NCBI RefSeq assembly: GCF_947488945.1
Contig: NZ_CANLBS010000005.1
Location: 186,001-250,000, forward strand
Direction of reading: 5' to 3'
Origin: an uncultured Streptomyces sp.
Lineage (GTDB): Bacteria > Actinomycetota > Actinomycetes > Streptomycetales > Streptomycetaceae
Length of the DNA: 64,000 nucleotides
Shown here: positions 59,300 to 64,000 of the stretch, piece by piece
Numbering within the stretch: position 1 is the first letter of the stretch
Layout of the letters: the number at the start of each line of letters is the position of its first letter
Program-made: the position numbers and the translations under genes
The notes under the pieces: generated by a model
What the model was told of the DNA's origin: nothing
Databases searched by the model: none
What the model saw: only the letters and a program-made list of their open reading frames with translations

Positions 59300-60298
59300 T
59301 CACCACCGCAGGGCCGCCGTCCGGACCGGTGCGTCGTAGAAGGGCAGCATCGCGGGGTCGGCCACGAGGAGCGTGAGCGAGAAGCCGCGCATGTCGAGCG
59401 CGGTGACGTAGTCCCCGACGAGGTGCCGGGCGAGGTGGACGCCCCGGGCGTCGAGCACCCGGCCGAGCTCGCCGAAGATGCCGTAGAGCTCCAGCGAGGT
59501 CACCGCCCCCAGGCCGTTGACGAGCGCCAGCACGGGCTCGCCGGGCCCGGGACGCACCGCCGCCAGCAGGGCGTCCGTCATCTCCTCGACCAGGGCGGCC
59601 ACCGGCTGCTGCGGCCGGGTGCGGTTCGCACGCTCGCCGTGGATGCCGACGCCGTACTCCAGTTCCCCGGCCGGGAGCGTGAAGGCGGGTTCGTCGGTGG
59701 TCGGGGCGGTGTGCGCGGCCGAGGCGACCGCCAGGGTCCGGCAGCGGCGCACCGCCGCCGCGCCGAGCTCGGCCAGTTCGGTGAGGCCCAGCCCGGTGTC
59801 CGCGGCACCGCCGAGGATCTTCTCCACCAGCAGGGTGCCACCGGTCCCGCGGCGGCCGGCGCCGACGGCCTCGGAGTCGGAGGCCAGGTCGTCGTCGACG
59901 AGGACCCGTGCGCAGGCCACGTCCTGGTGCGCGAGGCGCTCGGCCGCGATCCCGAAGTTGATCCGGTCACCCGTGTAGTTCTTGACGATGTGCAGCACGC
60001 CCTCGGGCCGGGCGACGGCGAGCGATGCCTGATAGATCTGCCGGTTGTGCGGGGAGGCGAAGACCCGTCCCGGACACGCGGCGTCGAGCATGCCGGCGCC
60101 GACGAAGCCCGCGTGCAGCGGTTCGTGTCCCGATCCTCCGCCCGAGAGAAGGCCGACCCGCCGGGCCGCCGCGGTGTGGCGGGCGACGAGTGAGCCGCTG
60201 TCCGCGTGGTGCTCGACCACATCGGCGTGCGCCCGGGCGAAGCCCGCGAGCGCGTCCGGAACCAGATCGTCGGTGCTGTTCTCGAAGTACCGGGCCAT
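59300..60298 (-). CDS. dhaK: Dihydroxyacetone kinase, substrate subunit
   Basis: A 332-aa DhaK protein, which binds dihydroxyacetone covalently through a His in the GIHGER segment. Also visible are LLSGGGSGHEPLHAGFVGAGMLDAACPGRVFASP and VKNYTGDRINFG, the family hallmarks. The start is ATG 60298, with GGAAGG upstream. First gene of the dhaKL operon. No dhaM gene follows dhaL in the window; instead a convergent HAD gene ends at 58,315. Confidence 0.93.
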   Translation of the reverse strand: MARYFENSTDDLVPDALAGFARAHADVVEHHADSGSLVARHTAAARRVGLLSGGGSGHEPLHAGFVGAGMLDAACPGRVFASPHNRQIYQASLAVARPEGVLHIVKNYTGDRINFGIAAERLAHQDVACARVLVDDDLASDSEAVGAGRRGTGGTLLVEKILGGAADTGLGLTELAELGAAAVRRCRTLAVASAAHTAPTTDEPAFTLPAGELEYGVGIHGERANRTRPQQPVAALVEEMTDALLAAVRPGPGEPVLALVNGLGAVTSLELYGIFGELGRVLDARGVHLARHLVGDYVTALDMRGFSLTLLVADPAMLPFYDAPVRTAALRW

Positions 60299-60799
60299 GC
60301 GCGCCGCCCTTCCGTCCCGGGGCCGCGGGCGGCCTGTTGACGCGTCCTGCGAAGAGGTCACTCCATGGTGAAGGGGCCGTGCGCCGGTGGCAACTCACGG
60401 GAACGGATCAGTTACTTTCGCACGCTCCCGCGACGAACTCCTGCACGGTCACCGCGGTCGCACCTCGACGCGGGACCGTGGCAGTCGTGTGAACCGCGCG
60501 GCGCCGCGCGACCCCTGGACACCCGGGCACCGGCGTGCTGTCATACCGCCGAGACCATTTTCCAACGTTGAAAGTCAGCCGTCGCGCCCCCCGGCCCCAC
60601 GGCCGAGGGGCCCCGGGGCGATGGCCGGCACCGCATGCCCGACCGCCGCTGCGGCACGGGCCGCGGCACCGACGCCCCGGTCGGCGACGACGGCGCCCGC
60701 TTCGTGCGACTGGCCCGACACCAGCACCGACGACCACCTCCGGCAGTCGCTCCGACCCGTACGGCCCGCCCGCCCGCACGCCGAGAAGGAGTCAGACCG
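60299..60799. promoter_or_regulatory. Divergent dhaK / GH2 regulatory region
   Basis: 501 bases without a credible gene. A near-perfect palindrome TTCC-AACGTT-GAAA (60560-60573) has the central CG of a LacI-family operator. It probably controls the secreted glycosidase downstream, dhaK, or both. The region around it (60,540-60,580) is AT-rich and likely holds a promoter. Confidence 0.45.
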
Positions 60800-63151
60800 A
60801 TGCATTCCGCACGCGTACCCGCACCGCGGTCCTGGTGGAGACGGCTGACCGCCTCCGCCGGCCTGCTCGCTCTCGTCGCCACCGCCCTGGTCGGGGCCGG
60901 CACCGCGCCCTCGCAGGCGGCCGTGACGGCGTGGACGCCGAAGCCCTCCCCCATGACCACCCCGTGGACGAACCAGGTCTCCGTCGACAACCCGCTGCCC
61001 GAGTACCCGCGCCCGCAGCTCACCCGCCCCGACTGGGCCAATCTCAACGGCATCTGGGACTTCGCGGTAACCGGCCGCGACGCCGGGCAACCCGCCGCTT
61101 TCTCCGAGCAGATCAGGGTGCCGTTCGCCGCCGAGTCCGCGCTCTCCGGCGTCAAGCGGAAGATCACCGAGAATGACAAGCTCTGGTACAAACGTGCGTT
61201 CACCGTACCGACGGGCTGGAACGGCCGTCGGACCGTACTGCACTTCGGCGCCTCCGACTGGCAGACCACCGTGTGGGTCAACGGCACCCGGGTCGGCGAG
61301 CACAAGGGCGGCTTCGACGCCTTCTCCTACGACATCACACCCCAGCTCAACGGCGGCGCCAACACCGTCGTCGTGTCCGTGTACGACCCGACCCAGACCG
61401 GCGGCCAGGCCGTGGGCAAGCAGCGGATCAACGAGGTCGACCCGCACTCCGGCGGCGGGATCTTCTACACCGCCGCCTCCGGCATCTGGCAGACCGTGTG
61501 GCTGGAGCCCGTCGCCGCGTCCCACATCACCCGCCTGGACATGACACCGAACCCGGGCGCCGGCGCCCTGCGGGTCAAGGTACAGGCCGCGGCCGGAAGC
61601 GGCCGGACCGCCCGGGTCACCGTCTCCACCGGCGGCACGGTGGTGGGCACGGCGACCGGCGCCCCCGGTGCGGACCTCTCCGTCCCCGTTCCCAACCCCC
61701 GGCTGTGGAGCCCTGACGACCCGTTCCTGTACGACGTACGCGCCGAACTCCTCGACGGAACCGCGGTGGTCGACTCCGCGGGCAGCTACGCCGGCATGCG
61801 GTCCATCGCCCTCGCCACGGTGGACAACATCCTGCGCCCCGTACTGAACGGGAAGTTCGTCTTCCAGACCGGCACCCTCGACCAGGGCTACTGGCCGGAC
61901 GGCATCTACACCGCGCCGACCGACGCCGCGCTGAAGTCGGACCTCCAGGCCCACAAGGACCTCGGCTTCAACATGGTGCGCAAGCACATCAAGGTGGAGC
62001 CGCAGCGCTGGTTCTACTGGGCCGACAGGCTGGGGTTGCTCGTGTGGCAGGACATGCCGGCGATGGACACCGGCAAGACGCCCGCCGCGGCGGCCCGCAC
62101 GCAGTGGGAAGCCGAGTACCGCTCGGTCATCGACCAGCACCGCAGCTCCCCCTCGCTGATCCTGTGGGTGAACCAGAACGAAGGCTGGGGCCAGTACGAC
62201 CAGGCCAGGATCGCCGACGAGGTGAAGGCGTACGACCCGTCCCGGCTGGTGGACAACATGAGCGGGGTCAACTGCTGCGGAGCCGTCGACGGCGGCAACG
62301 GCGACGTGGTCGACAACCACGTCTACGTCGGACCGGGCAACACCGCGCCGACCGCCACCAGGGCGGCCGTCCTCGGCGAGTTCGGCGGGCTGGGGTACAA
62401 GGTCCCCGGTCACGAGTGGTATCCGGGAGGCGGCTTCAGCTACGAGGACCAGGCGGGCACCGCCGCTCTGAACAACCGGTTCGTGGGTCTGCTCGACGGC
62501 ATCCGCGTGGGCCAGATGCCGGCCGGGCTGTCCGCCTCGGTCTACACGGAGATCACCGACGTGGAGAACGAGGCCAACGGCCTGCTCACCTACGACCGCC
62601 AGGTGGTCAAGGTCGACACCGCACGGGTCAAGGCCGCCAACCAGGCGCTGATCCAGGCGTCGAAGGACCGCGTACCGCCGGCCGCCCTGCCCACCGGCCA
62701 GTACACCTCGCTGCGGGTCACCACACCGGGACACACGAACAAGTACCTGCGTCACTCGCAGGGACTGGCCTACACGGCGGTCGTCGACGGTGCGAGCAGC
62801 GCGCTGCTGAAGAACGACGCGACCTGGAAGGTGGTGGCCGGTCTGGCCAACGGCACCTGCTACTCGTTCGCATCACGGAACTATCCGGGCGAGTTCCTGC
62901 GCCACCGCGACTTCCGGATCCGCCGCGACGCCGACGACGGCTCGGCCCTGTTCCGGGACGACGCCACCTGGTGCGCCGTCGCCGGTTCCGGCGGGGTCCG
63001 GCTGACCAGCGCCAACCTGCCGGGCAGCTACCTGCGCCACATCGACTCCGAGGTGTGGCTGGCCACCCCCGGCGGCGGTCACGCGTGGGACAACCCGGCG
63101 ACGTTCACCGAGGACACCACGTGGTCGGTCGACGCGCCGTGGGCGCCCTGA
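60800..63151 (+). CDS. Secreted glycoside hydrolase family 2 enzyme with AbfB domain
   Basis: A 783-aa secreted enzyme. Residues 1-40 are a signal peptide with a twin-Arg-like WWRRLTAS and a hydrophobic core, cleaved after SQA. Then follow the GH2 sugar-binding jelly roll (about 65-215), the immunoglobulin-like domain (about 220-330) and the TIM barrel with acid/base Glu461 (WVNQNEGWGQYD) and likely nucleophile Glu527 (LGEFGG). The last 140 residues form an AbfB/CBM42 beta-trefoil, which binds arabinofuranose side chains. Plant arabino-polysaccharide degradation is inferred. The ATG at 60800 follows AGAAGGAG. Confidence 0.92.
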   Translation: MHSARVPAPRSWWRRLTASAGLLALVATALVGAGTAPSQAAVTAWTPKPSPMTTPWTNQVSVDNPLPEYPRPQLTRPDWANLNGIWDFAVTGRDAGQPAAFSEQIRVPFAAESALSGVKRKITENDKLWYKRAFTVPTGWNGRRTVLHFGASDWQTTVWVNGTRVGEHKGGFDAFSYDITPQLNGGANTVVVSVYDPTQTGGQAVGKQRINEVDPHSGGGIFYTAASGIWQTVWLEPVAASHITRLDMTPNPGAGALRVKVQAAAGSGRTARVTVSTGGTVVGTATGAPGADLSVPVPNPRLWSPDDPFLYDVRAELLDGTAVVDSAGSYAGMRSIALATVDNILRPVLNGKFVFQTGTLDQGYWPDGIYTAPTDAALKSDLQAHKDLGFNMVRKHIKVEPQRWFYWADRLGLLVWQDMPAMDTGKTPAAAARTQWEAEYRSVIDQHRSSPSLILWVNQNEGWGQYDQARIADEVKAYDPSRLVDNMSGVNCCGAVDGGNGDVVDNHVYVGPGNTAPTATRAAVLGEFGGLGYKVPGHEWYPGGGFSYEDQAGTAALNNRFVGLLDGIRVGQMPAGLSASVYTEITDVENEANGLLTYDRQVVKVDTARVKAANQALIQASKDRVPPAALPTGQYTSLRVTTPGHTNKYLRHSQGLAYTAVVDGASSALLKNDATWKVVAGLANGTCYSFASRNYPGEFLRHRDFRIRRDADDGSALFRDDATWCAVAGSGGVRLTSANLPGSYLRHIDSEVWLATPGGGHAWDNPATFTEDTTWSVDAPWAP

Positions 63152-63276
63152 CGGACGATCGGGCGGAGCGGTGAGCCGATGACCGGACGGCCCGGCGGCC
63201 CGGTGGGGTCCGGTGGTCCCGGAGTCCGGTGGCGCGGACGCGGGGACGGTCCGGCAGCCTGACGATCCGGGGGGCT

Positions 63277-63340
63277 GACGAACCGGCGAGAGGGTGACCG
63301 GTTCGTCGGGATCTGCGGTCACCCGATGATCCCGACGAAC
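63277..63340. terminator. Overlapping hairpins after the GH2 gene
   Basis: Stem A pairs 63277-63286 with 63298-63307 (10 bp). Stem B pairs 63301-63312 with 63329-63340 (12 bp). They share 63301-63307, so only one can form at a time. The rest of 63,152-63,491 (340 bases) holds no gene. Confidence 0.5.
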
Positions 63341-63491
63341 CTGCCCGGTCCCGGTCCCGGGGGCGTGATGCGTCCTCCGCTTCCGGGGCCGAACCGCTCG
63401 GCGGAAGTGCGCGGCGGCGGGGCCGGGCGCCCGCCCGGGCCGAGGCGGAGAACGGCGCTACCCGGGAGGCGGAGTCACCGGAGAGACAGGG

Positions 63492-63710
63492 TCAGGCGGG
63501 CGGGACGTCCCCAGCGGTGCGCTCCAGGCGCGCCAGTTCGTCGCTCTCGATGCCCGCGGCCTCGGAGACCTCCTCCACGGGCTCGCCCTCACGGACGGCG
63601 GCGACCGCTTCGAGTTCGACATCATTGCGCGCCGCTTCCGCGGCGGCATCGGCGGTCCGCTGCCGCTGTGCGGCAAGCTCGACGGAGGAGATCGTGTCCA
63701 TGCGCCCCAT
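63492..63710 (-). CDS. Small acidic hypothetical protein
   Basis: A 72-aa cytoplasmic protein, Ala/Glu-rich: MGRMDTISSVELAAQRQRT, then VAAVREGEPVEEVSEAAGIESDELARLE, which may be a small helix-turn-helix (EPVEEVSEAAGIESDELARL). This pattern appears in small antitoxin-like or regulator-like proteins, but no partner gene is visible. An alternative ATG lies 3 codons later. Confidence is moderate because the gene is short. Confidence 0.55.
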   Translation of the reverse strand: MGRMDTISSVELAAQRQRTADAAAEAARNDVELEAVAAVREGEPVEEVSEAAGIESDELARLERTAGDVPPA

Positions 63711-63815
63711 GGTTCCACATCGCCCGCCGCGCTTGCGCCGGGCACGCCCGATCCGCGCGGGCGGGTTCGTACCGGCCCCCGAGGACAACGAGGGCCCGTT
63801 CGGTGGGGCAACGGG

Positions 63816-64000
63816 CTACGGCGTCAGCACGAGGCGGCCGAAGACCTCGCCGTCGTCCATCCTCCTGTGGGCGCGCGCCGCTTCGTGCAGCGGCAGCACG
63901 TCGTGCACCACCGTCTCGATCTCGCCCCGGACAGCCGCGGCGAACTGCTCGGCGCGGACGGCGCGGAGCTCCTCCGGGGCGACGGTGGCGGCGCTGAAGG
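63816..64000 (-). CDS. Zinc-binding dehydrogenase / quinone oxidoreductase, C-terminal end
   Basis: The 3' end of a gene that runs off the right edge; about 60 residues are visible. The end LPLHEAARAHRRMDDGEVFGRLVLTP is the typical C-terminus of medium-chain NAD(P)H:quinone oxidoreductases, where LPL..AA.AHR.ME.G...GK.VL is conserved. The stop is TAG at 63816-63818. Most of the protein, including the cofactor site, is outside the window. Confidence 0.75.
   Translation of the reverse strand, partial: FSAATVAPEELRAVRAEQFAAAVRGEIETVVHDVLPLHEAARAHRRMDDGEVFGRLVLTP

Noticed and set aside
1..64000. tRNA, rRNA, riboswitch, insertion sequence and att-site search by eye
   Set aside because: No cloverleaf, conserved riboswitch core, transposase motif or flanking direct repeat was recognised; small structured RNAs could still be missed without a covariance search.

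Overview
The window is very GC-rich, high-GC-third-position actinobacterial DNA that looks like a Streptomyces chromosome. Support for this includes GTG/TTG starts with GGAGG-type ribosome sites, DUF5133, DUF2087 and ScbR-like regulators, and a secreted Tat/Sec glycosidase with an AbfB domain. No rRNA, tRNA, CRISPR array, insertion sequence or phage gene was seen.

Left flank (1-15,023): ordinary chromosomal genes. They are a truncated SAM methyltransferase, a type I ABC exporter, a DUF779 protein, a Cys-rich protein, a small membrane protein, an S1-domain protein, a tightly overlapping fatty-acid/quinone oxidoreductase operon (two acyl-CoA dehydrogenases plus a QOR-type dehydrogenase), a cupin-XRE regulator that seems to be leaderless, a prolyl-aminopeptidase-like hydrolase, a zinc-ribbon mini-protein, a DUF2087 protein, an aromatic-acid-exporter-like membrane protein, a HAD-like protein and an APH-fold kinase.

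Centre (15,083-50,692): a 35-kb ESX/type VII secretion (T7SS) locus. The machine is encoded by an EccA-like protein fused to a right-handed beta-helix (-), a mycosin MycP (+), a single-chain EccC with three FtsK/SpoIIIE ATPase cassettes (-), EccD (+) and EccB (+). A terminator and a new promoter then precede a long co-directional cargo operon. It holds two WXG100 proteins, a 154-aa protein, a 1,104-aa WXG/coiled-coil protein, a YbaB/EbfC-like protein, a third WXG100-like protein, a giant 4,097-aa protein, a 1,052-aa protein with a degenerate ADP-ribosyltransferase-like C-terminus, and a membrane-anchored ricin-type lectin. No EccE was found. The giant protein has a helical N-terminus that suggests ESX targeting, a metzincin-type HExxHxxGLxD site, a huge beta-rich middle, a coiled coil and two tandem OTU-like cysteine-protease modules. 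The first OTU-like module lacks the catalytic Cys and the second retains Cys and His. This is the most interesting part of the window. I infer that EccB/C/D export the WXG proteins and that the large downstream proteins are substrates, surface partners or processing enzymes.

Right flank (50,877-64,000): a second FUSC-like membrane protein, a small membrane protein, an MFS exporter, a DUF5133 protein, a RecQ helicase without HRDC but with a UvrD/PcrA-like C-terminal fold, a gamma-butyrolactone-receptor-type TetR with a long divergent region and a HAD phosphatase, dihydroxyacetone kinase dhaKL without dhaM, a secreted GH2-AbfB glycosidase with a LacI-like operator, a small acidic protein, and the 3' end of a quinone oxidoreductase.
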